A DNA stretch of 64,000 bases, taken from NCBI GenBank assembly GCA_028047635.1, contig JAOFXR010000012.1, positions 1 through 64,000 of the forward strand. Direction: 5' to 3'. This document shows positions 1-8,679 of the stretch, in pieces. The notes under the pieces are model-generated. The model had not been told where the DNA came from and did not search any database. It saw only the letters and a program-made list of their open reading frames with translations. Positions within the stretch are counted from its first letter, which is position 1, and every line of letters starts with the position of its first letter. The position numbers and the translations under genes are program-made. This DNA comes from Verrucomicrobiales bacterium (lineage in GTDB: Bacteria; Verrucomicrobiota; Verrucomicrobiia; Verrucomicrobiales; DEV007).

Positions 1-672
1 GCTGGAACTGACTGGGTTAGGACACAACTGGATGCTCCGGAGCGGGGCGGTGCCAAGGTCACCGGTTTTGACTTATCGAAGGCGGAGCAAGCCATTTCAC
101 TCAACCACGGAGAAGATACCATTTCGCCTCAACAAATCGGTAGCGATACGATTGATGTGGAATCGCTTTGGCGGAACTTAGAAGCCTTTCTGCGGGAGCT
201 AGTCCCTGTGGCCGAGCGAGCGGGGGTGACTCTGGCGATGCATCCCGACGATCCGCCACTGCCCATGTTCATGGGGAAGGCAAGAATCATGAGTTCGGTG
301 GAGGACTTCGAAAGGCTGGTCAGCCTTGTGCCCAGCCCTCGCAACGCGATCTGTTTTTGTCAGGGCTCTTTTGCAACGATGGGAGCCGATATTCCAGATG
401 CCATTCGCCGCCTCGGAAACCACATCGCCTATGTTCACTTCAGGGATGTTCGCGGCAATCAGGAATCTTTCGTCGAAACGTTTCACGACAATGGACCCAC
501 TGATATGGCGGAGGCGATTCGCGTGTATCGGGAAGTCGGTTTTGAGGGGCCAATTCGTCCTGATCATGTGCCGCAATTGGAAGGGGAAGATGGCGGGGAA
601 CCCGGCTACACCATCCTTGGTCGGCTCTTTGCCTTTGGATACATTCGGGGATTACTGGACGGCACCGCTTAA
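1..672 (+). CDS. uxuA: Mannonate dehydratase, C-terminal part (5' end outside window)
   Basis: This enzyme dehydrates D-mannonate to 2-keto-3-deoxygluconate in cytoplasmic glucuronate catabolism. The frame is open from base 1, so the gene begins upstream; about 223 C-terminal residues are present. Visible family signatures are LNHGED near residue 35, MHPDDPP near residue 80 (UxuA metal/active-site region), a TFHDNG segment, RPDH near residue 187, and the closing pattern PGYTILGRLFAFGYIRGLL, which matches the family's conserved C-terminus. The next gene on the same strand, 74 bases on, is an iduronate-type sulfatase, which fits use of sulfated uronic acids. Assignment to UxuA is firm; only the N-terminal third cannot be judged. 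Confidence 0.93.
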   Translation, partial: AGTDWVRTQLDAPERGGAKVTGFDLSKAEQAISLNHGEDTISPQQIGSDTIDVESLWRNLEAFLRELVPVAERAGVTLAMHPDDPPLPMFMGKARIMSSVEDFERLVSLVPSPRNAICFCQGSFATMGADIPDAIRRLGNHIAYVHFRDVRGNQESFVETFHDNGPTDMAEAIRVYREVGFEGPIRPDHVPQLEGEDGGEPGYTILGRLFAFGYIRGLLDGTA

Positions 673-746
673 GACTGCTGCCATTCGAGGCTCCGGTGAG
701 ATGCCTTTGATTGCGCCGTTGTTTTCCAGGAAGCAACGCTTTACGA

Positions 747-2141
747 ATGAGGATGCACCGATTCCTGCCTATCCTTTTAGCCGTTGCCCTGACGGCGACT
801 TCTTCCCATGCCGAGACCGAGATAAAGAATGTGCTCTTCCTGATCGCTGATGATTTAAAAGCCAGTGTCTTAGGGGCTTACGGAGATGAAAAATGTGAAA
901 CGCCTCACATCGATGCGCTCGCTGAAAGGGGAATGGTATTTAACCGCGCCTATTGCCAGGGCACGTGGTGCCAGCCTTCCCGGCAGTCGTTCATGCACAG
1001 CCGATACCAGGGTGATGGGGGGCCAACTCTGGGGCAGCATCTCATCACAAACGGTTTTTACAGCGCACGGGTAGGAAAAATTTTCCATATGCGTGTGCCG
1101 GGTGATATCATTGATGGAACGGATGGGAATGATATTCCCGAGACCTGGACCGAACGATTCAATTGTCGCGGGCAGGAAGCTCATACACCGGGGCTCTATC
1201 GACTTCTTAATCACAATATCGAAACGAGGGCTCCGGAAAATCGCCAGTCGACGAAGATGCCATTTCGTATGTTCGCCAGTATCGAGTCTGATGGTGATGG
1301 TTCAGAGCAGCCCGATTGGAAGGCGGCGGAGAAGACGGCCGAGCTATTGAAGCAGCAGAAAGATTCTGATAAGCCATTTTTCATCGCAACCGGATTTGTT
1401 CGCCCGCATTATCCGAGCGTGGCTCCGGCTTCTTACTTTGAGAAATATCCGTATTCCGAAATTCCGATTCCGTCGGTTCCTGAGGGCGATCTTGAGGACA
1501 TTCCCGCCGCCGGAAAAAGTGGGACGACCTCTCAAAGTTCAGGCATCGCAGAGTATCCTGACAATATACGAAAAATGTGGGCGGACTACTACGCCACCGT
1601 CACGTTCATGGACGAGCAGTTGGGTAAAGTGATCGCGACGCTTGAGGAGGAAGGGCTTCGTGAATCTACTCTGATTATTTTCACGAGCGATCACGGCTAC
1701 CATCTCGGAGAGCATCACTTCTGGCAGAAGTCGAAATTTCATGAGGAGGTGACCCGTGTTCCTTTCATTGTCTCAGCTCCGGGCTTTGAAAGCGGACGAA
1801 CGATGTCATTGGCAGAACTGATGGACATCTACCCGACGGTTTGTGATCTGTTAGGCGTCTCAATTCCGAAGACGGTTCAGGGCGAGAGCCTCCGCCCTGT
1901 TCTTGCTGACTCGAAAGTAAAGGTTCGTGACGCCGCTTTCTCATTGGACCGAAAGAAAGGGCATGCGGTGCGCAGTTCCGATTGGGCTTTCTTCCAATAT
2001 ACCAAAGGCGGTGAGGAACTTTACGATATGAAGGCTGACCCAGGTCAGTTTAAGAACCTGGCTGAGGATCCTGGTTATGCCAAAGAGCGGGAGAAGATGC
2101 TTGGGGTATTAGAAAGGAAGAAAGCTTTTCTCAAAAAATAG
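747..2141 (+). CDS. Secreted sulfatase, iduronate-2-sulfatase type
   Basis: Predicted formylglycine-dependent sulfatase that hydrolyses sulfate esters, probably on a uronate-containing glycan. The ATG at 747 gives MRMHRFLPILLAVALTATSS, a clear signal peptide; an upstream TTG at 711 would bury it, and a second ATG lies at 753. The N-terminal metal motif is VLFLIADDLK, the formylglycine site is C75-Q-P-S-R within YCQGTWCQPSRQS, and the C-terminal metal/active-site motif is [18 protein letters not shown], typical of the idursulfase-like subfamily. A C-terminal subdomain ends in ELYDMKADPGQFKNLA. At 464 residues it is full length. It follows uxuA on the same strand and runs tail to tail into a dead acyltransferase gene. 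Confidence 0.92.
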   Translation: MRMHRFLPILLAVALTATSSHAETEIKNVLFLIADDLKASVLGAYGDEKCETPHIDALAERGMVFNRAYCQGTWCQPSRQSFMHSRYQGDGGPTLGQHLITNGFYSARVGKIFHMRVPGDIIDGTDGNDIPETWTERFNCRGQEAHTPGLYRLLNHNIETRAPENRQSTKMPFRMFASIESDGDGSEQPDWKAAEKTAELLKQQKDSDKPFFIATGFVRPHYPSVAPASYFEKYPYSEIPIPSVPEGDLEDIPAAGKSGTTSQSSGIAEYPDNIRKMWADYYATVTFMDEQLGKVIATLEEEGLRESTLIIFTSDHGYHLGEHHFWQKSKFHEEVTRVPFIVSAPGFESGRTMSLAELMDIYPTVCDLLGVSIPKTVQGESLRPVLADSKVKVRDAAFSLDRKKGHAVRSSDWAFFQYTKGGEELYDMKADPGQFKNLAEDPGYAKEREKMLGVLERKKAFLKK

Positions 2142-2154
2142 CAGTGAGCCTTGG

Positions 2155-3183
2155 CTAGCCTTTAATCCGGCGTTTGAAGAATCGAATGAGTGGCTTTTCG
2201 ACTATCAGGTAGCAGGCGCTACCGGCAACCAGGGCGATGATAATTAGCATCACCCTGGTGACAAAGTTGGGAACGACGAAAAAGGAATCGTTCCATTTTG
2301 TAATCAATTTGGCTGCCACAGCTAAAATGGGAGCGTGAGTGAGGTAGATCGAATAGGAAGCGTCTCCGAGAAAATTAAGGGTCTTTCTGTGGGCGAAATA
2401 CGCTTCAATGCGAGGATTTTGCGCGGCCAGAATCAAACAGATGGCTCCCAGTCCAAAGAACCACGCGGACATTCGGTCGCGCTCCAGTAAATGGGAATGG
2501 AGTAATCCCGAGCCAACCGCAAAGATCAACGCGCCCGCAGCGAAGAGGAGGGCACCATTTTTGATAAGGGCGTTCGATTTCTTCCAGATTACCGAGATCA
2601 ACATGCCGGCAAGGAAGAGGATGTTATTTTCGTTAAAAATAAAGTCGGCCAACCAGTGGGATTGCGCGAAAAATATCTGGTAAAGGACGATGCTGAGGGC
2701 CCAGCCAATCGCGATCCACGAAAAGCGTTTCGTGAAAAAGAACGCCACGAAAAACAAGTAAAAGAGCATTTCATGAATCAAGGTCCAACCGACGTGCAGA
2801 TTGGGCAGTCGATCCGGATGAGGAATGAAAAACATCGAAGTCAACAGGGCTGAGACCGAGCTGTGGTAGGGCTCTGAGGTCAGAGAGAGCAGTCACATGG
2901 GAGCGAGAACCAAGTTAATGACCCAATACAACGGCACGATGCGAGAGAGTCGCCGTTTCAGATAGTTGGGAGCCAGTCGGGGCTGATGCGCCTCCCGCTG
3001 ATGGATGTGATAAATGATGAAGCCGCTCAGAACGAAAAAGAGCTGCACGCCGCCTTTTCCAAACCCCCAATAACTGATGTAAAGCGGGCTCGGGTCAAAT
3101 TACGGCTTCATCGTATCAATGACGCGGGAAAGCACGACAAGAATCGCTGCGATGGCACGCAATGATTGGAGTGAGTAAATCAT
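2155..3183 (-). pseudogene. Acyltransferase 3 family protein, inactivated by two in-frame stops
   Basis: Reading one frame from the ATG at 3183 to the TAG at 2155 gives a 343-codon polytopic membrane protein of the acyltransferase 3 (OafA/NodX-like) family, which O-acetylates surface glycans. It opens MIYSLQSLRAIAAILVVL, then has GVQLFFVLSGFIIYHI, RRLSRIVPLYW and GWTLIHEMLFYLFF, all typical of the family. Codon 28 is TAA (3100-3102) and codon 97 is TGA (2893-2895), both in frame with no indel. The catalytic His expected after VVL (usually LFH) reads SR. Initiation near 2844 would yield only the C-terminal two thirds, without the active-site helix. I regard it as a pseudogene; a stop-suppression artefact cannot be excluded. 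Confidence 0.85.
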
Positions 3184-3343
3184 CTAGGCTAAGGAAAGGA
3201 GAGCGCAATATTGTTATATTTTCCATAACATTAGTAAAAGTAATTAGCACTAAAGGCGATAGAGCGAGGGCCGCTGGAACCTCCTTCGGAGTTAGCCGCT
3301 GGCGCGCTGACCGGTGTGCTAAAGGCGCTGTTGAGGTGACTCG

Positions 3344-5497
3344 CTACTCACTCGAATCATCCATCAGCCGGCGAGTCAGATAGATATATTCGAGCGCTGT
3401 TCGCTTGGCCCGTTCGGTCTGATTGGCCGCGGCGGAATGGCCTCCGTCAATATTCTCATAGTAGAAAAACGGCTTATCTGACTCCTCGAAAAGCTTTGCC
3501 ATTTTGCGGGCGTGACAGGGATGAACGCGATCATCCTTTGTTGAGGTCACGAAGAAGGGGGCGGGATATTCTTTCTCCTCTCTGAAGTTGTGATAGGGCG
3601 AGATCGTCTCAAGAAAAGCGCGTTCTTCGGGGACGTCGGGAGAGCCATATTCGTCTACCCATGAGGCGCCAGCGAGAAGAGTGTGATAGCGAAACATATC
3701 GAGCAGAGGAACTTGCACGACGACTGCATTCCAGAGGTCCGGGCGTTGGTTTAACATCACCCCCATGAGCAGGCCGCCGTTGGATCCGCCCATGATCCCG
3801 AGATGAGGTGGCGATGTCAGTCCGGATGCGATGACCGCTTCGCCTACCGCAATGAAGTCGTCGTAAATCCGCTGACGGTTCAGTTTCAGCCCAGCCTGGT
3901 GCCATGCCGGTCCGTATTCACCTCCTCCTCGAATGTTCGCGAGGACATAGGCGCCGCCGTTCTCCAACCAGAGTTTACCAATCGTGCCGCTGTAGCCGGG
4001 ACGCAGTGAGATTTGAAATCCGCCGTAGCTGTAAAGGAGCGTGGGGGTTGATTCGTCGAAAGCAATGTCTTCGCGATGAATCACAAAATAGGGGATTTTC
4101 GTTCCGTCCTTTGATTCGGTGAAATGTTGTTTCACTATCAGTCCCTCTGCGTCGAATTTAGGTGGAAGGCTTTTCAGCGTCTTCAACTCTTTGGTCTTGC
4201 TGTTATATTCAAGAAGCGAATCTGGCGTGAGGAAGTCTTCATAGTTGAGAAACACCGTCTCTTCCTCGTCGTCCGAGAAAGTGATTCCAGGTTGTCCTTT
4301 CCCGGGTAGCGCTACCGGCTCATAGTCCCATTCGTTTTCCCTGCGTTCGACCCGCAAAATCTTACCGATGACATCTTCGCTGATCGCCAGCATCACTGCT
4401 CCTTTCGTGATTGCAACCTGGTCGAGCGCTTGTCTTTGGTTGGGGTGAAAGACCAGTTCGACCTCCGGAAGAGATCTTGTTTCGATGAACTGTTTCAGGG
4501 GGAAAGAAACAAGATCTCCGGACTGAAAGGACGTTTTCTGTCCCTCCGGAGCCCAGTCCTCTTTCAGCGCGACGAACAATTGCCCTTGATAGATTCCCTC
4601 GATTTCTGACTTGGAAGGGATGGGATATTTTACCGGATCGGATTCGTTCTCCGGCAACCACCAGTAGGTTGAGGTGAAGAAAGTGTCAGCTTCTTCGGCG
4701 TGGGCGAGAATCGTTCCATCTTCCAACTCGATTGAAAAAGGAGAGACGGCAACATCGCTCTGGTCGACTTCAATCACGGTCTCTGCTTCTGAAAGCGGAG
4801 TGCCGCGCTTCCACTTTTTTAGAATGCGGGGGTAGCCGGATTCGGTGAGCGAACCTTTTCCCCAGTCGGTTCCGATTAGCAGAGTGTCAGGGCCAATCCA
4901 TTCGATGTTCTGTTTTGCCTCGGGGGTGACGAATCCTTCTGTGACGAACTGTTTTTGTTCGGTATCGAACTCGCGTTTAATGACGGCGTCTTTTCCACCG
5001 TCGGAAAGTGAAACGAGCGTGTGATACTTATCTGTCTTTTTGTCGTGAAAAGTAGATGAGCCTTTAAAGACCCAGTTCTTTCCTTCTTCTTCGGCGAGTG
5101 TGTCAAAGTCGACGAGGGTCTCCCACACAGGTTCTTCAGTCGAGTAGCTTTCTCGGGAAGCGCGACGCCAGAGGCCGCGAACGTTTTCCTGATCCTGCCA
5201 GAAATTGTAGACGTGGCCGCCACGAATTCGACCGTAGGGGATGCGCTCTTTCGAGGTCAGAATCGTTTTCGCTGCGTTTTCATAAGCGTTGTAGCGAGGA
5301 TCCGATTGTAAGTCAGCGAGGGTTCGTTCGTTTTGGGTGCGAACCCAGGTAAGCGCACGTTCGCCTTCGACTTCCTCCATCCATATAAGGTGATCATCGT
5401 TTCCGGAGCGGGGGGTGGTGTTTTCAGTTTGAGCCATCACGGTTGAAGCGAATGAATAGAGGAAAAGACCCGCGAGAGTCAACAGGGTTACGCGCAT
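3344..5497 (-). CDS. Secreted prolyl oligopeptidase family serine peptidase (S9A)
   Basis: 717 residues, the usual length for S9A peptidases, which cleave peptides after proline. A signal peptide (MRVTLLTLAGLFLYSFAST to VMAQ) indicates export. After the N-terminal extension comes a seven-bladed propeller region, starting near LIWMEEVEGERALTWV, and then an alpha/beta hydrolase domain. Catalytic residues are readable: Ser572 in GIMGGSNGGLLMGV, Asp in TSTKDDRVHPCHARKM, and His in NIDGGHSAA near the C-terminus. RGGGEYGPAWHQAG is the family's conserved loop. No good Shine-Dalgarno precedes the ATG at 5497. It is transcribed divergently from the polyketide synthase; the 134-base gap must hold both promoters. 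Substrate unknown. Confidence 0.93.
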   Translation of the reverse strand: MRVTLLTLAGLFLYSFASTVMAQTENTTPRSGNDDHLIWMEEVEGERALTWVRTQNERTLADLQSDPRYNAYENAAKTILTSKERIPYGRIRGGHVYNFWQDQENVRGLWRRASRESYSTEEPVWETLVDFDTLAEEEGKNWVFKGSSTFHDKKTDKYHTLVSLSDGGKDAVIKREFDTEQKQFVTEGFVTPEAKQNIEWIGPDTLLIGTDWGKGSLTESGYPRILKKWKRGTPLSEAETVIEVDQSDVAVSPFSIELEDGTILAHAEEADTFFTSTYWWLPENESDPVKYPIPSKSEIEGIYQGQLFVALKEDWAPEGQKTSFQSGDLVSFPLKQFIETRSLPEVELVFHPNQRQALDQVAITKGAVMLAISEDVIGKILRVERRENEWDYEPVALPGKGQPGITFSDDEEETVFLNYEDFLTPDSLLEYNSKTKELKTLKSLPPKFDAEGLIVKQHFTESKDGTKIPYFVIHREDIAFDESTPTLLYSYGGFQISLRPGYSGTIGKLWLENGGAYVLANIRGGGEYGPAWHQAGLKLNRQRIYDDFIAVGEAVIASGLTSPPHLGIMGGSNGGLLMGVMLNQRPDLWNAVVVQVPLLDMFRYHTLLAGASWVDEYGSPDVPEERAFLETISPYHNFREEKEYPAPFFVTSTKDDRVHPCHARKMAKLFEESDKPFFYYENIDGGHSAAANQTERAKRTALEYIYLTRRLMDDSSE

Positions 5498-5631
5498 AAG
5501 GTAACAGGGGTAAGTCCTATCAGCAGGGATGTCGAGAGATGGGATCGCTGATTAAACGGTTCGCGGACTTGCTTCTAAAGAGTTCCGCTCGACGTATTCA
5601 TAGTTAGGTTCGCTCTTCCTCTCATTCTGTT

Positions 5632-6735
5632 ATGTCCTACATCCGTCACATTGAAACACTCGTGCCAGAAGTCAGTTACCCGCAGACTCTCGCCGGCGAG
5701 GTTTTGAGTGAGCGCTCGGCAAGCGATAAAACCAAGCGCTATATCAAGAAGGTGTATGCCGCTTCGGGAATTGAGAAACGGCACAGTATTGTAACCGACT
5801 TTTTACCCGGTTGTGAAACCGGTCTTTTCGTCGAGTCGGACGGAAGCGTGAAAGAGCCCACCACCGGTGAACGAAATGCCGCTTACGTAGCGGCCGCGAA
5901 GGAAATGGTTCCTGAAATTGCCCGCCGGACGATGGATCATTGCCCGGGCATTTCGTCGTGGGACATTACTCATGTAATTACGGTTTCCTGCACGGGATTC
6001 TTCAATCCGGGCCCGGATCTTTTGGTGATCGATGCGCTTGATCTCTCTCCTAAAGTGGAGCGGTATCATCTTGGGTTTATGGGCTGTTATGCCGCTTTTC
6101 CGGCCTTGAAAATGGCTTCTCAGTTCTGCGCGCTCGATGAATCGGCAACTGTTCTCATCGTCTGCCTTGAACTTTGCTCGATTCACTTGCAGAACAAAGA
6201 TGATCTCGATAGCATTGTCGCCAACTCGGTCTTTGCTGATGGAGCCGCCGCGGCGGTCGTTTCCTCCCGGCCACCTGAAGCAGGCGAGCGAGGGTTTTCG
6301 ATTGAGCATTTTGGGTGCAATCTTGCACGGGAGGGAATCGACGATATGGCCTGGGATATTGGAGATCACGGGTTCAACATTGTTCTTTCCAAATATGTCG
6401 CTCGAATTATCGGGGCAGGAATCAAAGGGTTAATGGACGAAGTGTTATCAGGTTCCGATCTGAGTCCTGATGATATCGTCCACTGGGCAGTTCACCCCGG
6501 CGGAAGGGCAATTGTTGATAAGGTAGAGTCCGGACTCGAACTGCAAGCTGACCAAGTGCGGGCCTCGCGCGAGACGCTTTCGTCCTTCGGCAATATGAGT
6601 AGCGCGACGATTCTTTTCGTTCTTTTAGCGATCATGAATGACGAGAAAACGAATGACGGGGATTCTGTCTGTGCGATGGCCTTCGGGCCTGGTTTGACGA
6701 TTGAGACCTCAATTTTGAATGCGGTGGTTAGTTAA
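5632..6735 (+). CDS. Type III polyketide synthase (chalcone/stilbene synthase-like)
   Basis: 367 residues. A homodimeric ketosynthase that extends acyl-CoA starters with malonyl-CoA without an acyl carrier protein. The catalytic triad is visible: Cys152 in LGFMGCYAAFPALK, His288 in WAVHPGGRAI and Asn321 in SSFGNMSSATILFVL. The GFGPG-type loop appears as MAFGPGLTIE at the C-terminus, and VSCTGFFNPGPDLLV marks the first thiolase half. FabH was considered, but the loop and the spacing favour type III PKS. No methyltransferase, oxidase or export gene accompanies it, so product chemistry cannot be guessed. It lies 82 bases upstream of an esterase/SMP-30 fusion on the same strand. Confidence 0.9.
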   Translation: MSYIRHIETLVPEVSYPQTLAGEVLSERSASDKTKRYIKKVYAASGIEKRHSIVTDFLPGCETGLFVESDGSVKEPTTGERNAAYVAAAKEMVPEIARRTMDHCPGISSWDITHVITVSCTGFFNPGPDLLVIDALDLSPKVERYHLGFMGCYAAFPALKMASQFCALDESATVLIVCLELCSIHLQNKDDLDSIVANSVFADGAAAAVVSSRPPEAGERGFSIEHFGCNLAREGIDDMAWDIGDHGFNIVLSKYVARIIGAGIKGLMDEVLSGSDLSPDDIVHWAVHPGGRAIVDKVESGLELQADQVRASRETLSSFGNMSSATILFVLLAIMNDEKTNDGDSVCAMAFGPGLTIETSILNAVVS

Positions 6736-6817
6736 AGGCATTTGCAGCGCCGGAACCGACATATTATTACTCGTAAACGTGCCTTTCTTTGGGCTTCGAA
6801 CTCGCGTTGGCTTTCCC

Positions 6818-8548
6818 ATGAAGAATTATTTTCTCGTGGCCTGTTTGTGGTTCACCTCTTTGGCTGCTCAGGATGAATCCTACCCAGTTCATCCCGATAT
6901 GAAGAAGCAGGAAGGCGTCCCGGTCGGGGTTGTCACCAAGGGCGTTTTCAATCAGAGTGAAATCTATCCGGGAACGAGTCGTGATTATGCCGTCTATGTT
7001 CCCGCTCAGTATGATGGGAAGACTCCGGCAGCGCTGATGGTGTTTCAGGATGGGATGAGCTACCTGAAGACCGTTCCGATTGCTTTTGATAACCTGATCC
7101 AATCGGGCGAGATGCCGGTGACGATTGGCTTATTTATCAATCCCGGGGTCGTTCCGGCGTTGAATGAAAACTCGCTGCCGCGATACAACCGCTCATTTGA
7201 ATACGATGCCGCGGATGGCAGATACGCTCGTTTTCTGCTCGAAGAAATGATGACTCTCGCGCTGAAGGATCTCAAGGTATCAAATGATCCCAATCTTCGC
7301 GGACTTTGCGGGTCGAGCTCGGGAGGAATCGCCGCTTTTCAGGCCGCCTGGGAACGCCCTGATCAGTTTCGCCGCATCTACACCACCGTCGGGACTTATG
7401 TGGGATTGCGTGGGGGAAATGAGTTGCCGGTTCTGGTGAGAAAAATGGAGCCGAAGCCGTTGCGAATATTTTTGCAGGACGGAAGCAACGACAACAATAT
7501 TTATTGCGGCAGCTGGTGGGTCGCAAATCAGGACATGCTGGCTTCTTTTCAATGGGCTGGATACGAAGTGAATCACGAGTGGGGCGAAGGGAGTCACAAC
7601 CGTAAGCATGGCAACGCGATTTTTCCGGACGTGATGCGATGGCTCTGGGAGGGATGGAAAGACTCTCCGGAGATAACGACTCACCCGGACCAATCGAAAA
7701 GCAGGGCTAACGAATTCCTCGCGGAAGGGGAAGAGTGGGAGTTGGTTAGTGAAGGGCATGATTTCACAGAAGGCCCTGCGGTGAGCCCTGCCGGAGAGTT
7801 GTTTTTTTCCGATCTCGGAGGCAGCAAGATTTGGCGGGTGAGCAAGGGTGGAGAAGTGGCTTTGTTTAAGGATAATACTGGAGGCACCAATGGACTCGCG
7901 TTCGCTCCTGATGGGAAAACGCTATATGGATGTCAGCGGGAGCCTGGGCGTTTAGTTTCGTGGAATATTGACTCGGGCGAGATGACGGTTCATGCGGAAA
8001 AGGTGAAGCCGAACGACGTCGTCGTGGCTCATGATGGAACGGTTTATTTTTCTGAGCCTGGAAAGAAATCGATTTGGGTGATCGCTCCGGGCGGAGAGCC
8101 TGAGGTCGCCTCCAATGTTTTTTCGGGAGTGAATGGGGTAGTTCTTTCAACCGATCAATCGCTGGTCTATGCAGCGGATTATACGGGACGCTTTGTCTGG
8201 TCGGGGCAGCGAAAAGCCGATGGGACGCTCGCTTATGTTCAGCCGTATTATCATCTTCACCTTCCCCCGGCGTCCGTTGATGTAAGAAGTCATGCCGATG
8301 GGATGGCGGTAACGGAAGACGGATGGTTGCTCGTCGCGACTCAGTTGGGGATTCAAATCTGCGATCAACCCGGTCGAGTGAATTTGATCGTGCCGACTCC
8401 CCTCGGTGAGCGGCATCCTTCGAACGTTGCCTTTGACGGGAATACGCTCTATGCGACTTGCGGTTCAAAAGTCTTTAAGCGAATCATCAAGTTGAAGGGG
8501 GCTCAGCCATGGGCCGCTCCAATTCTTCCTGCGAAACCCCGTCTATAG
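6818..8548 (+). CDS. Secreted esterase fused to SMP-30/gluconolactonase-like propeller
   Basis: 577 residues from the ATG at 6818, chosen because it begins MKNYFLVACLWFTSLAAQ, a signal peptide; an ATG at 6719 overlaps the preceding gene and places this segment internally. Residues about 30-285 form an esterase D/enterochelin-esterase-like alpha/beta hydrolase: RDYAVYVPAQYDG, MVFQDG, the nucleophile elbow GLCGSSSGGIAAFQAAW, and a closing His in GEGSHNRKHG. Residues about 300-565 form an SMP-30/gluconolactonase six-bladed propeller, beginning FTEGPAVSPAGELFFSDLGG and containing GGTNGLAFAPDGKTLY, KPNDVVVAHDG and HADGMAVTEDG. The two domains would hydrolyse an ester and a sugar lactone or related ring. 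The fusion occurs in Planctomycetota and Verrucomicrobiota to my knowledge. Substrate unknown. Confidence 0.87.
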   Translation: MKNYFLVACLWFTSLAAQDESYPVHPDMKKQEGVPVGVVTKGVFNQSEIYPGTSRDYAVYVPAQYDGKTPAALMVFQDGMSYLKTVPIAFDNLIQSGEMPVTIGLFINPGVVPALNENSLPRYNRSFEYDAADGRYARFLLEEMMTLALKDLKVSNDPNLRGLCGSSSGGIAAFQAAWERPDQFRRIYTTVGTYVGLRGGNELPVLVRKMEPKPLRIFLQDGSNDNNIYCGSWWVANQDMLASFQWAGYEVNHEWGEGSHNRKHGNAIFPDVMRWLWEGWKDSPEITTHPDQSKSRANEFLAEGEEWELVSEGHDFTEGPAVSPAGELFFSDLGGSKIWRVSKGGEVALFKDNTGGTNGLAFAPDGKTLYGCQREPGRLVSWNIDSGEMTVHAEKVKPNDVVVAHDGTVYFSEPGKKSIWVIAPGGEPEVASNVFSGVNGVVLSTDQSLVYAADYTGRFVWSGQRKADGTLAYVQPYYHLHLPPASVDVRSHADGMAVTEDGWLLVATQLGIQICDQPGRVNLIVPTPLGERHPSNVAFDGNTLYATCGSKVFKRIIKLKGAQPWAAPILPAKPRL

Positions 8549-8563
8549 AATATACTCCTGGAA

Positions 8564-8635
8564 GTGGCGGCGAGCACTAGCGAGTGGATTGCGCAAGGCT
8601 CCGGCGGCTAGGCTCTGTGGTCCACTCGCTGCCAC
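8564..8635. repeat. Intergenic imperfect palindrome
   Basis: Between the esterase and the DUF5722-sulfatase gene. AGCGAGTGGA (8579-8588) is perfectly complementary to TCCACTCGCT (8621-8630), and GTGGCGGCGAG (8564-8574) pairs with CTCGCTGCCAC (8625-8635) with one mismatch, so two alternative stems compete. The loop is GC rich and itself partly palindromic. There is no run of T, so it is not a standard terminator; it may be a dispersed palindromic repeat or an RNA-stabilising hairpin. Confidence 0.5.
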
Positions 8636-8679
8636 CCTTAGCCCCCTTTTTAACTAAATTTTACCGAAGCAATTTTCTT

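Noticed and set aside
2656-2853. Short forward frames opposite the acyltransferase
   Set aside because: Highly charged, low-information translations antisense to membrane-protein coding sequence.
5632-6735. FabH-type ketoacyl-ACP synthase III
   Set aside because: The MAFGPG loop, triad spacing and the SCTGFFNPGPDL segment fit type III PKS better, and fatty-acid genes are absent around it.
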